Source: NZ13-RE01 sp049718665
GTDB lineage: Bacteria > Dictyoglomota > Dictyoglomia > Dictyoglomales > Dictyoglomaceae
Direction of reading: 5' to 3'
Assembly (NCBI GenBank): GCA_049718665.1
Contig: JBNARO010000012.1
Coordinates: forward strand, 1 to 52,416
DNA: 52,416 nucleotides
Below the pieces are notes generated by a model, which searched no databases, was not told the DNA's origin, and worked only from the letters and a program-made list of their open reading frames with translations. A program made the position numbers and the translations under genes. Below, in pieces: positions 17,951 to 26,991 of this stretch (positions within the stretch are counted from its first letter, which is position 1; each line of letters begins with the position of its first letter).

Positions 17951-18174
17951 TCACCATTTCCAAATTATATTTCCATTAATATCTTTCATTTTTCCCAAAA
18001 GTATAGAAACAAAATCAAGCACTATCCATATACTTAAGGGTAGAAAAAGATAGTAATAAAAGGTCTTGAGAGTAATTGATAAGACAATTCCCATAAATCC
18101 TATAAGAAGCATTAAAAGCCCTGTTCCAATTTTCCCATAGTTAACCTGGATTTATCAGAAAAACCTATAGACAT
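17951..18174 (-). pseudogene. broken TM2-domain membrane protein
   Basis: A strong AAGGAGG site precedes ATG 18174, which opens MSIGFSDKSRL and stops after 20 codons. Shifting frame recovers the rest of a TM2 domain: YGKIGTGLLML, a hydrophobic stretch, then WIVLDFVSILLGKMKDING and a terminal IIWKW before TGA at 17951. TM2 proteins normally have about 20 residues (first helix and HRFY-type turn) between these parts, so an out-of-frame deletion of roughly 60-70 bp is the simplest explanation. The retained start and end show the gene was recently intact. The role of TM2 proteins in bacteria is mostly unknown. Confidence 0.7.
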
Positions 18175-18223
18175 TAATTTCGTACCTCCTTAAAGATTTT
18201 TTGTATGTAGTATAACATATTTT

Positions 18224-18252
18224 TTGACAAGAAGAAGAATCTATATTATTAT
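18224..18252 (+). promoter_or_regulatory. promoter of the HD-GYP gene
   Basis: A consensus TTGACA (18224-18229) and TATTAT (18247-18252) are 17 bp apart. The first ATG of the HD-GYP frame is at 18263, about 10 bp after the -10 box, so the mRNA would have a leader of only about 3-4 nt. The TTG of the -35 box is in frame with the gene but should not be read as its start. Confidence 0.7.
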
Positions 18253-18262
18253 TTTGCAAAGT

Positions 18263-19567
18263 ATGTTGCCAGATAGAGATAGAGAGCTTGCTTTATCTTT
18301 ATTTGATATAGTTTTTTCTTTATCAAGTACTATGGATCTGGTAATCCCAGAGATTGTCTCCCACTCACAAAGAGTAGCTTATATTTCCTATAGTATTGCA
18401 AAAGAGTTAGGATTTTCTCAGGATAAAATATATAATATTATCTTAGCGGGAATGCTTCATGACTTTGGACTTCTCTCGTATAAAGACATCACATCAGCAA
18501 GGGAATTTGAGTTTGATTTTATTTCTAAAAATCCCCATTCTCATTCTTTTATTACCTATTATTTGTTAAAGGATTTTTCTTGTTTAGAAGTTCCCGCAAA
18601 CTATATTAAATATCATCATTTAATATGGGATAATGGGAGAGGAGAGGAATTTAATGGTGAGGAAGTTCCTATAGAGAGCCATATTCTTCATTTAGCAGAT
18701 AGAATTGAAGTGCTTATTCATAAAGGTGAGCATATATTAAATCAGACAGGAAGAATTGTAAAAACTATAAGAGAAAATTCTGGGAAGATGTTTATCCCAT
18801 ATTTAGTGGAAGCCTTTTATAGTTTAGTAGATAAAGAATTTTTTTGGTTAGATCTTGCCTCTAATTATATTCCTAATATAATTGTCAAAAAGGTGGTTAA
18901 AAAAGAAGATAAAAAACTAAGTATTAAAGAGTTTGAAAAACTGTCAGAAGTTTTAGCAAGAACTATTGATTTTAAAAGTCAATTTACTTCCATCCATTCA
19001 AGAACTGTCGCAAGAATATCAGAAGTTTTGGGGCAATATTTAGGTTTTCCAGAAAAGGATATAAAATTTTTAAAAATTTCAGGTTTATTACATGATATTG
19101 GAAAATTAGCTATTCCTTTGGAAATTTTGGAGAAAGAGGGAACTTTAAATAAAAATGAGTGGATTATATTGAGAAGCCATCCATATAATACCTATAGAAT
19201 ATTAGATAACCTAAAAGGTTTGGAGACTATTAGGGATTGGTCCTCTTATCATCATGAGCGTCTTGATGGAAAGGGATATCCTTTTCATATAAAAGATGAT
19301 GAAATACCTCTTGAAGCTCAAATTGTAACTATAGCAGATATATTTACTGCTCTTTCTGAAGATAGACCATATAGAAAGGCTCTTAATCTCAAGGAAGTTT
19401 TAGATAATATGGAAGATGAAGTAAAAAAGGGAAGCATTAATTCTTATTTATATTATCAACTGAGAGAAATTATTGATAGGCTAAATAAAATAATAAAAGA
19501 AACTTTTGCTTTTTCCAAAGAAGAGTACGAAAAGTTTAAAAAGTTTATAGAAGAAAATTTATGTTAA
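18263..19567 (+). CDS. tandem HD-GYP domain protein (probable c-di-GMP phosphodiesterase)
   Basis: A 434-residue cytoplasmic protein with two HD-GYP-like domains. The second (about 225-400) is complete: H in IHSRTVARISE, HD in GLLHDIGKLAIP, HHERLDGKGYP and the IADIFTALSEDRPYR block. The first (about 35-190) has HSQRVAYIS and GMLHDFGLLSY, but its GYP-equivalent is degraded (YHHLIWDNGRG) and its later block is LADRIEVLI. The active half should hydrolyse cyclic di-GMP or a related dinucleotide. I start at ATG 18263 because the upstream in-frame TTG is the -35 box of the promoter. It converges on the nitroreductase gene with a 15-bp gap. Confidence 0.85.
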   Translation: MLPDRDRELALSLFDIVFSLSSTMDLVIPEIVSHSQRVAYISYSIAKELGFSQDKIYNIILAGMLHDFGLLSYKDITSAREFEFDFISKNPHSHSFITYYLLKDFSCLEVPANYIKYHHLIWDNGRGEEFNGEEVPIESHILHLADRIEVLIHKGEHILNQTGRIVKTIRENSGKMFIPYLVEAFYSLVDKEFFWLDLASNYIPNIIVKKVVKKEDKKLSIKEFEKLSEVLARTIDFKSQFTSIHSRTVARISEVLGQYLGFPEKDIKFLKISGLLHDIGKLAIPLEILEKEGTLNKNEWIILRSHPYNTYRILDNLKGLETIRDWSSYHHERLDGKGYPFHIKDDEIPLEAQIVTIADIFTALSEDRPYRKALNLKEVLDNMEDEVKKGSINSYLYYQLREIIDRLNKIIKETFAFSKEEYEKFKKFIEENLC

Positions 19568-19582
19568 AGATTTCATGTAATT

Positions 19583-20242
19583 TTATTTCCTCCCCACTGG
19601 CATTAAGTATAATGGAAATTCCTTTCTCTCTAAATTAAGAATTTTCTTTACTTCTTCATCATGAAAAGCTCCCACTGAAACTGTTCCAAGATTTAAAGAT
19701 ACACATTGAAGATATATATTTTGAGCACAGTGTCCCGCTTCCATGTATACATATCTTATTCCTCTTTCTCCATATTTTACTGTAGTCCTTTCAAATATTG
19801 CAGAGATAACGATAATTAGAGGAGCATCTCTAACCCACTCTTGTCTCAAGGAGGCGTTATAAAGTTCTTTCCTTTTATCTCCTTTTAATACTAAGATGAT
19901 ATCATGAGTTTCAGGTCTATATTTATAAACTCCCGCTTCTAAATCTTTCACTTTTCCTGCTACCACATAAATTTCTAAAGGATAAAGTGCTCCCGCAGAT
20001 GGAGTTGTTCTAAATCCCATTTTTTTATCTGTAATTCCTTGAGCAGACCATAAAATTTGAGATATTTCAAAAAGAGTTAAAGGCTCATTCTTATAATTTC
20101 TTATAGACCTTCTTTTTAGTAGTGCTTCTTCTATAGAAACGTTGCTTTTATATCTTGGTTCTGGAAGTTTTACTATTTTTTCTTGCCCTTCTACCAAGGT
20201 GATTAATCCTAAAATTATTAAAAGAATAACTAAAAATTTCAT
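19583..20242 (-). CDS. SagB/ThcOx-type nitroreductase-fold oxidoreductase, exported
   Basis: A 219-residue flavin-dependent nitroreductase-superfamily protein. The family features are RRSIRNYKNEPLT near residue 45, the SAGALYPLEIYVV block, a VYMEAGHCAQNIYLQ block and the C-terminal LMPVG. The SagB/ThcOx branch includes azoline dehydrogenases of peptide natural products, but no other RiPP genes are nearby. The N-terminus (MKFLVILLIILGLITLVEG) is a plausible signal peptide, unusual for a flavoenzyme. A GGAGGGCACCT ribosome site supports the start. The substrate is unknown. Confidence 0.8.
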   Translation of the reverse strand: MKFLVILLIILGLITLVEGQEKIVKLPEPRYKSNVSIEEALLKRRSIRNYKNEPLTLFEISQILWSAQGITDKKMGFRTTPSAGALYPLEIYVVAGKVKDLEAGVYKYRPETHDIILVLKGDKRKELYNASLRQEWVRDAPLIIVISAIFERTTVKYGERGIRYVYMEAGHCAQNIYLQCVSLNLGTVSVGAFHDEEVKKILNLERKEFPLYLMPVGRK

Positions 20243-20302
20243 AGGTGCCCTCCAATTTTTTAAGCTTTTTCCTTACGATATATTATAGTATAATTTTAAG
20301 CT

Positions 20303-22240
20303 ATGAAAGGAAATAAAGAATTCTTAGAAAAGATTAAAAAAGAACTTAATCCTGAACAAGAAAAAGTAGTTTTGGAAGGAGATGGACCTTGTTTAGTTTT
20401 GGCAGGTCCAGGTTCGGGAAAAACAAGAACCATTGTATATAGGGTAGCATATCTTTTAGCGTGTGGAGTTTCTCCTTCTTGTATTCTTCTTCTCACCTTT
20501 ACAAATCATGCAGCAAAAGAGATGCTAAATAGGGTAATGAAACTTGTTCACGGAAAGCCTGATATATTAGGAGGAACTTTTCATCATGTTGGAAATAGAG
20601 TCTTAAGGAAATATATAAAGGAATTAGGATTAGATGAAAATTATAATATACTGGATAGGGAAGACAGTAGAGATTTAATAAAAGATTGTATAGAAGAAAT
20701 TGCTCCTGATAAAGAGTTAAATAGTGAGATATTACAAGAAGTTTTTAGCTATAAAGTAAACACAGGAAAAAGATGGGGAGAAGTTTTAAAGGAAAAAGCT
20801 CCCTATCTTCCTTTAGATCTTGTGGAAGAAGTAAATAATCTTTATGAAAAGACAAAGAGAAAGCTAAATATTATGGATTATGATGATCTATTATGGTTTT
20901 GGTATAGGCTCCTATTGGAAAGGGAAAGAATAAGAGAAATTTTAGATGAACAATTTCTCTGGATCCTTGTGGACGAATATCAAGATACTAACTGGCTTCA
21001 AGGGGAAATTATAAGACTTCTTAGAAAGAACAACAAGAATATATTAGTAGTAGGGGATGACTCTCAAAGCATATATTCCTTTAGAGGTGCTACTATTGAG
21101 AACATGCTAAAATTTCCTGGAATTTTTGAAAATACAAAGATATTTTACCTTGTAAGCAATTATAGGAGTACTCCTGAAATTGCAACCCTTGCTAATGAGG
21201 TGATAAAAAACAACAAGTTTCAATATTTTAAAGAAATAAAGGCTTTGGCAAGATCTGGTCCAAAGCCTAAATTGGTTTGGGCAATGGATGAAGAGGAAGA
21301 GGCGAGATTTATAGCAGAAATGGTAAAGGAGATTCATAGAGAGGGAATTCCCTATAAAGAAATGGGAGTTCTTTTTAGGGCAAATTATCAATCTATGTCT
21401 CTTCAAATGGAATTAACAAGGCAAGGAATACCCTTTGAGGTAAGAGGTGGGCTGAGATTCTTTGAACAAGCCCATATTAAAGATATGTTATCCCTCCTTA
21501 AGGTTTTATATAACCCTTTGGATCAAATTTCTGCTCAAAGATTTTTTAAATTATTTCCAGGTATTGGGAGGGCATATGGTAAGAAACTTTCAGAGATTAT
21601 TTCTGAGACTAAATCCTTTGAGAGAATATTTTTAGCCCCCCTAAAATCAAGAGCCTTAGATGGAGTTAAGGAGATAAAAAGAATTTGGGATACTTTAAAA
21701 AAGATCCCTTGGGAAAAAGATATTGCGGGAGCTTTAAATTTCTTTTTCCAAAATTATTATGCTGATTATTTAAAGAGGCATTATGTGGATTACTATGAAA
21801 GGTCGAAGGATGTAGAGCAACTGATTTTATTAGCAGAAAGATATGATGATTTGGAGAGATTTTTAAGCGAATTATCTTTATATACTTACGGAGGAGAAAA
21901 GCTTATTGAAGATGAAGAGGAAAAAGATATTTTAGCCCTCTCTACTATACATCAGGCAAAAGGGTTAGAATGGGAAGTAGTATTTATTATGAGATTAGTT
22001 CAAGGAGAATTTCCAAGTCATAGAAACATACAAAAAGGGTTAGAAGAGGAGAGAAGGCTTTTTTATGTTGCCATTACTCGCGCAAAAAGAGAACTTTTCT
22101 TGACTACAATTTTAACTCGTTCTCATAGAGCCTTCTCTTCCTTTTCTAAACCTTCAATTTTTATCGAAGAGATAGATAGAAAAAAACTTTTAGAAGAATG
22201 GATAGCAAAAGAAATTTATCCTTCTCTTAGACATTCTTAA
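20303..22240 (+). CDS. UvrD/PcrA-family (superfamily 1) DNA helicase
   Basis: A 645-residue ATP-dependent 3'-5' helicase. Walker A is GPGSGKT at residues 35-41, followed by motif Ia LLLTFTNHAAKEM, the DEYQDTN Walker B block, motif III GDDSQSIYSFRGA, motif IV around YRSTPEI, motif V STIHQAKGLEW and motif VI VAITRAKREL. It is shorter than typical UvrD/PcrA (about 720) and lacks their C-terminal tail. It likely works in repair or in clearing recombination intermediates. TATAAT at 20289-20294 lies only 8 bp before the ATG, so the leader may be very short. Its end overlaps the convergent MIP18-family gene by 14 bp. Confidence 0.92.
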   Translation: MKGNKEFLEKIKKELNPEQEKVVLEGDGPCLVLAGPGSGKTRTIVYRVAYLLACGVSPSCILLLTFTNHAAKEMLNRVMKLVHGKPDILGGTFHHVGNRVLRKYIKELGLDENYNILDREDSRDLIKDCIEEIAPDKELNSEILQEVFSYKVNTGKRWGEVLKEKAPYLPLDLVEEVNNLYEKTKRKLNIMDYDDLLWFWYRLLLERERIREILDEQFLWILVDEYQDTNWLQGEIIRLLRKNNKNILVVGDDSQSIYSFRGATIENMLKFPGIFENTKIFYLVSNYRSTPEIATLANEVIKNNKFQYFKEIKALARSGPKPKLVWAMDEEEEARFIAEMVKEIHREGIPYKEMGVLFRANYQSMSLQMELTRQGIPFEVRGGLRFFEQAHIKDMLSLLKVLYNPLDQISAQRFFKLFPGIGRAYGKKLSEIISETKSFERIFLAPLKSRALDGVKEIKRIWDTLKKIPWEKDIAGALNFFFQNYYADYLKRHYVDYYERSKDVEQLILLAERYDDLERFLSELSLYTYGGEKLIEDEEEKDILALSTIHQAKGLEWEVVFIMRLVQGEFPSHRNIQKGLEEERRLFYVAITRAKRELFLTTILTRSHRAFSSFSKPSIFIEEIDRKKLLEEWIAKEIYPSLRHS

Positions 22241-22511
22241 GAAGTTCATTGGTCTGTTCTGCATATATAAAATCTACCACTTCTACATCTACATTTTTTA
22301 CTCCCTCTATTTCTTTTAAGGATTTCTTTATAGAAAGAGCAAGTTGAACTCCAAGAGGACAGAAGGGAGTTGTAGGTCTAAAAACTACTTTTACATTACC
22401 ATCTTCATTTACTTCTAAATTCTCAATAGTATTTAATGTGACAAGATCCAACCCTATTTCAGGGTCAATGATTTCTTTGAGTTTATTTTCTACTTTTTCT
22501 CTTAAATTCAT
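22227..22511 (-). CDS. MIP18/DUF59-family iron-sulfur assembly protein
   Basis: A 94-residue protein of the MIP18 (DUF59, PaaD/SufT-like) family. It has the diagnostic IIDPEIGLDLVTLNTIENL start and the TTPFCPLGVQLALSIK block with the conserved cysteine. Members act in iron-sulfur cluster assembly or maturation. I chose ATG 22511, which sits 6 nt after GAGGTG, over a GTG nine bases earlier that overlaps the ribosome site. It stands alone, divergent from the response regulator gene. Confidence 0.85.
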   Translation of the reverse strand: MNLREKVENKLKEIIDPEIGLDLVTLNTIENLEVNEDGNVKVVFRPTTPFCPLGVQLALSIKKSLKEIEGVKNVDVEVVDFIYAEQTNELLKNV

Positions 22512-22608
22512 ACCATTCACCTCGTATTTTTTTATTGTATTCTATCACAACTAATACAAATTTTGTAGTAAAATATATTAAAGATTTTTTAAATAAGGGG
22601 TAGAAAAA

Positions 22609-22980
22609 ATGAAGAAGATTTTAGTTGTAGATGATGAGCCTAATGTGAGAAATTTGGTAGTGGAGACCTTAGGTTTTTTAGGCAAATATGAGTTATTGGA
22701 AGCGGGAACAGGAAAGGAAGCATTGGAGTTAGTAAAAAATGAAAGACCTGATTTAATTATCTTAGATATAATGCTTCCAGATATTGATGGTTATACTATA
22801 TGCGATCAGATAAAGGAAAATCCTTCTTTAAATACATTAATTTTAATTCTTTCTGCAAGATCCAGTGAATTGGACCAGAAAATTGGATATGGAATGGGTG
22901 CAGATGATTATCTTACAAAACCCTTTACTTTAAAAGAATTAATAGAAAAAGTTGAAAATCTTTTAGGAGAAAAAGAATGA
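22609..22980 (+). CDS. single-domain response regulator (CheY-like receiver)
   Basis: A 123-residue receiver domain without an output domain. The acid pocket is DDE at residues 8-10 (LVVDDEPNV), the phosphorylated aspartate is in LIILDIMLPDIDGY near residue 54, and the conserved Lys is in DYLTKPFTL. It overlaps the histidine kinase by 4 bp (ATGA), so the two are translationally coupled and it is presumably the kinase's partner. The AAGGGG ribosome site is good. Confidence 0.93.
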   Translation: MKKILVVDDEPNVRNLVVETLGFLGKYELLEAGTGKEALELVKNERPDLIILDIMLPDIDGYTICDQIKENPSLNTLILILSARSSELDQKIGYGMGADDYLTKPFTLKELIEKVENLLGEKE

Positions 22981-25490
22981 GAAATATTGAGGAGAATGTA
23001 AGAAGAGAAAAGGTTATATCTTTAATAAGGGCAATATTTATTTTTACCGCTCTTATTCTTATAAAACTTAAAGTTATTCCTACTTATGATCCTGATCTGT
23101 TTGACATTCTTCTCCTTATTTATTCTGTCTATATCTTATTTACAACTTTTTTCCCAGTATATTCTTATCCCTTTATATACAAGCATCAGGTCTTTTCCGC
23201 TATTGATACTATATTAATAGCCTCCTTAGTATATATTACTGGGGGAGTATTAAGTAATTTATATTTATTCCTTCTTTTTCCAATTATCTCTGCCACATTA
23301 AGATATGATTTTAAAACATCTATCTCTTCTGCTATTCTTGTTACCCTTATCTTTTTATACTTTGGAATAATTCAAAGAGATCAAGTCATATTAAGTTCTG
23401 CCCTATTTAGAGTTGCAGAATTAGGTGGACTTTCTATAGTATTATCTCTTTTTTTAAATTATGTAGCAAGAGAAACCTTAAAATTGCAGTTAAAAATAAA
23501 AGAGAGTGAGACATTTTATAAAATAACTCAGATTGTTAATTCCTCTCTTGATCTTGGTGAGGTTCTTTCATCTATATTAGATTCTGCAATAAATCTTTTG
23601 GGGGCTGATGGAGGAACAATATTTTTAAAAGATAAAGAGACAGGAGAGCTTATCTTTGAAAAGGTGAAAGGGGAGAAGGAAGAACAATTGGTAGGAAAAA
23701 GATTGAAAATAGGAGAAGGAATTGCGGGATGGGTTGTGGAAAAGGGAGAAGGAATAATTGTAAATAATGCTTTAAAGGATAAAAGATTTTCTCCTCATTT
23801 TGATGAAATTACTGGATTTAAAACAAGTTCTGTAATTTGTGCTCCTTTAAAAATTAATGATGAAGTGATGGGAGCATTGGAAATTGTTAATAGTGTTTAT
23901 AAAAAGCCATTTACTCCTTACGATTTAGAATTAGTAATAAATTTTGCTAATGAGGCATCTATTGCTTTAAATAAAGCTCTTTTATACAATACAGTAAATA
24001 CTGAAAAAGAAAGAATGCAAAGAATTCTTGAAAATATTGCTGATGGTCTTGTTATTTTAGATAGTAAAAAGAATCTAAAAATGTTGAATCCTGCTGCCCA
24101 AAATATCTTCTCTCTTACTCCAGAAGACGTGGAGAAAAATTGTAAAGAAACATTAAAGTGTAAAGACCTAAAGGGGAACATACTATGTGTAGATTGTCCT
24201 TTAGATAAGTTAGTTAATCAGAAGCTTCCCTATTTACAATATGAAATGAAAATATTTCCTCCAAACAGAAAAGAGATGACCTTAGGATGTAATCTTTCTG
24301 CATTGTGGGAAAATTCAAAAATTTTAGATTATATATTAGCGGTAAGGGATATAAGTCTATCTAAGGAATTAGATAGGCTAAAATCTGAGTTTGTTGCTAA
24401 TGTATCTCATGAATTAAGAACTCCTTTAACCGCCATAAAAGGATACAGTGAGCTTTTATTAACTCAAACAGTTAATGAAGAAAAGTCTAAAAATTATCTT
24501 AAAATTATAAATCAAGAAGCAGAAAGATTAACAAACCTTATAAACGATCTCTTAGACCTTTCGAAATTAGAAGCGGGAAGGATAGAAATTAAAAGGGAGA
24601 TTGTAGATCTCAAGAATATAATAAAAGAAAGAGCACTATTCTTTCAAGCTCAAACTACAAAACATAGTTTTATCTTTTCTTTTCCAGGATTTCCTGTATT
24701 AATATCAGGAGACCAAGATAGGTTAGCTCAAGTATTTCACAACCTTATAGATAATGCAGTAAAATATTCTCCTAATGGTGGAAATATTACCTTATCTATT
24801 CAAGATAAAGTTAAAAATGTTATAGTTGAGGTTTCTGATCAAGGGGAAGGAATTTCTCCTGAGCATCTTCCCTATATCTTTAATAGATTTTATAGAGCGG
24901 ATAGTTCTTTAATCAAGAAAAAGAGTGGGATAGGATTAGGGCTTTCCATAGTTAAGAGTATTGTAGAGGCTCATAAAGGAAAGATAAGTGTAGAGAGCAA
25001 AGTGGGTAAGGGAACTACTTTTACTATAGATTTCCCAAGAGACTTTTCAGTAGTTGATCCTATTACAGGAACACTATTTCTTCCGTTTTTCTTTCCTCTT
25101 GTTTGGCAATCTATGGAAAAAGCGGGAGAAAAAGAAATTCCTTTTGTTTTGGGACATATAGAATATGAATTCCCAGATAATACTTTGAATTTGAAAGAAA
25201 AGGATGTAGTAAAGCAAAAATTAGCCCAATTATTAAAGAGATTTATAAGACCCACAGATATGTTAGCTCATGGGATGGGACATTTCTATATCTATGTTAT
25301 AGATTTTGATGTTTTAAAATTACAAATATTTATCCAAAGGCTTTCTCATTCCCTGATTGCCTTTTCTAAGTTAGAATCAGGGATAAAGATAGAAAGTAAA
25401 CTCTTACAATTCCCTAATACTCCTCTTCCTGAGCTAAAAGCCTTTTTATCTAAAAGTTTTTATGGATTACCCCAAGAAGATACGCTATAA
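22977..25490 (+). CDS. membrane hybrid sensor: GAF-PAS-histidine kinase with degenerate GGDEF tail
   Basis: An 837-residue sensor kinase. About five or six hydrophobic helices occupy residues 15-165, a GAF domain lies at about 180-330, a PAS domain at about 345-460, and HisKA has His478 in FVANVSHELRTPL. The ATPase domain has N box HNLIDNAVKYS, G1 DQGEGIS and G2 GIGLGLSIV. The last 150 residues look like a GGDEF domain: DPITGTLFLPFF at 694 mirrors the usual DPLTG-NRRFF start, and RPTDMLAHGMGHFYIYV aligns with the R-x-x-D...GGDEF region, with GGDEF replaced by G766-M-G-H-F770. It is therefore unlikely to make c-di-GMP and may bind a nucleotide or partner. Its end overlaps guaB by 31 bp. Confidence 0.88.
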   Translation: MRNIEENVRREKVISLIRAIFIFTALILIKLKVIPTYDPDLFDILLLIYSVYILFTTFFPVYSYPFIYKHQVFSAIDTILIASLVYITGGVLSNLYLFLLFPIISATLRYDFKTSISSAILVTLIFLYFGIIQRDQVILSSALFRVAELGGLSIVLSLFLNYVARETLKLQLKIKESETFYKITQIVNSSLDLGEVLSSILDSAINLLGADGGTIFLKDKETGELIFEKVKGEKEEQLVGKRLKIGEGIAGWVVEKGEGIIVNNALKDKRFSPHFDEITGFKTSSVICAPLKINDEVMGALEIVNSVYKKPFTPYDLELVINFANEASIALNKALLYNTVNTEKERMQRILENIADGLVILDSKKNLKMLNPAAQNIFSLTPEDVEKNCKETLKCKDLKGNILCVDCPLDKLVNQKLPYLQYEMKIFPPNRKEMTLGCNLSALWENSKILDYILAVRDISLSKELDRLKSEFVANVSHELRTPLTAIKGYSELLLTQTVNEEKSKNYLKIINQEAERLTNLINDLLDLSKLEAGRIEIKREIVDLKNIIKERALFFQAQTTKHSFIFSFPGFPVLISGDQDRLAQVFHNLIDNAVKYSPNGGNITLSIQDKVKNVIVEVSDQGEGISPEHLPYIFNRFYRADSSLIKKKSGIGLGLSIVKSIVEAHKGKISVESKVGKGTTFTIDFPRDFSVVDPITGTLFLPFFFPLVWQSMEKAGEKEIPFVLGHIEYEFPDNTLNLKEKDVVKQKLAQLLKRFIRPTDMLAHGMGHFYIYVIDFDVLKLQIFIQRLSHSLIAFSKLESGIKIESKLLQFPNTPLPELKAFLSKSFYGLPQEDTL

Positions 25491-26935
25491 TTAGGAGCTT
25501 CCTTAGTAATTATCACATCATGAGGATGGCTTTCCCTAAGTCCCGCATTAGTAATTTTTATGAACTTTGTTTTCGTCCTTAATTCCTCTAAATTTCTTGC
25601 TCCACAATATCCCATTCCCGCTCTAAGTCCACCAACTAATTGAAATAATACTTCAGAAACAGGCCCCCTGTAAGGAACTCTTCCTTCTATCCCTTCTGGA
25701 ACCAATTTATCAGAGCCTTCTTGAAAATATCTATCACTACTTCCCTCCTTCATAGCAGAAAGAGAACCCATTCCTCTATAAACCTTAAAGCTTCTTCCTT
25801 GATATATTTCTATTTCTCCCGGACTTTCCTCCGTCCCTGCTAAGAGACTTCCTATCATAACAGCATGGGCACCTGCTGCTAAGGCTTTTACAATATCTCC
25901 TGAATATTTTATTCCTCCATCAGCAATAATAGGGACATTATACTCTTTCCCAGCTCTTGCGCATTCAAGAATTGCTGTAAACTGTGGCACGCCAACCCCT
26001 GCAATTACTCTTGTTGTACAAATGGATCCTGGTCCAATTCCTACTTTTACTACATCTGCACCAGCCTCAATAAGAGCTTTTGTTCCCTTATAAGTAGCTA
26101 CATTCCCCGCAACTATAACCGCTTTTCCTTTACATAATTTTTTAAGCTCTCTTACAGTTTCCAATACTCTCTTTGAATGTCCATGAGCGGTATCTACAAC
26201 AATAACATCTGCCTCTGCTTCTAATAATGCTTTTGCTCTCTCAATTGCCTCTTCTCCTACTCCAATTGCTGCTCCTACTAATAGTCTTCCCTTCTCATCC
26301 TTGGCAGAATTAGGATATTGACGCATCTTTTGAATATCTTTAATAGTTATTAATCCTTTCAAACGAAAATCTTTATCTACAATAGGCAGTTTTTCAATCT
26401 TATACTTTTGTAATATTTCTTGAGCATCCTTTATAGTAACTCCCACTTGAGCTACTATAAGGTTTTCCTTTGTCATAATTTCAGAGACTTTTTTATTCAT
26501 GTCTGTTTCAAATCTTAAATCTCTATTGGTAACAATACCCACAAGCTTCCCATTATTTTCAACCACAGGAAGTCCGGAGATATGATATTTTGCCATTAAA
26601 GAAAGAGCGGTTCCTACAGTTTGGTCAGGAGTAAGATATATAGGATCTGTTATCATCCCATGTTCTGATCTTTTTACCTTATCTACCTCCTCAGCTTGCT
26701 TCCAAATAGATAGATTTCTATGAATCACTCCCAATCCTCCTTCTCTTGCCATAGCTATTGCCATTCTTGCTTCCGTTACTGTATCCATAGCAGAGCTTAA
26801 TATGGGGATATTTAGATGAATCTTTTCTGTGAGGTATGTGTCTACAGAAACTTCCTTCGGTGAAACCTCACTATAATCAGGAACTAATAAAACATCATCA
26901 AAAGTTAGTGCTTCTCCTAAAAATCTATCCTCCAT
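25460..26935 (-). CDS. guaB: inosine-5'-monophosphate dehydrogenase
   Basis: A 491-residue IMP dehydrogenase, which oxidises IMP to XMP with NAD in guanine nucleotide synthesis. The barrel starts with LTFDDVLLVPDYS. Two CBS domains are inserted at about 95-205. The catalytic loop is GPGSICTTR with Cys306, followed by IADGGIKYSGD, the phosphate-binding GSLLAGT and the flap with YRGMGS. Length is normal. A strong AAAGGAGGAAGAGC ribosome site precedes the ATG. The leader includes the hairpin at 26992-27032, but no known purine riboswitch is visible. Confidence 0.97.
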   Translation of the reverse strand: MEDRFLGEALTFDDVLLVPDYSEVSPKEVSVDTYLTEKIHLNIPILSSAMDTVTEARMAIAMAREGGLGVIHRNLSIWKQAEEVDKVKRSEHGMITDPIYLTPDQTVGTALSLMAKYHISGLPVVENNGKLVGIVTNRDLRFETDMNKKVSEIMTKENLIVAQVGVTIKDAQEILQKYKIEKLPIVDKDFRLKGLITIKDIQKMRQYPNSAKDEKGRLLVGAAIGVGEEAIERAKALLEAEADVIVVDTAHGHSKRVLETVRELKKLCKGKAVIVAGNVATYKGTKALIEAGADVVKVGIGPGSICTTRVIAGVGVPQFTAILECARAGKEYNVPIIADGGIKYSGDIVKALAAGAHAVMIGSLLAGTEESPGEIEIYQGRSFKVYRGMGSLSAMKEGSSDRYFQEGSDKLVPEGIEGRVPYRGPVSEVLFQLVGGLRAGMGYCGARNLEELRTKTKFIKITNAGLRESHPHDVIITKEAPNYSVSSWGNP

Positions 26936-26991
26936 GCTCTTCCTCCTTTTTCATATATTCTTAGGAAGTGGTTCAATGTTATCCATCTCTT

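Noticed and set aside
18224..18262. Extended start (TTG) for the HD-GYP protein
   Set aside because: The TTG belongs to a consensus -35 box with a -10 box at 17 bp spacing, so it is upstream of transcription.
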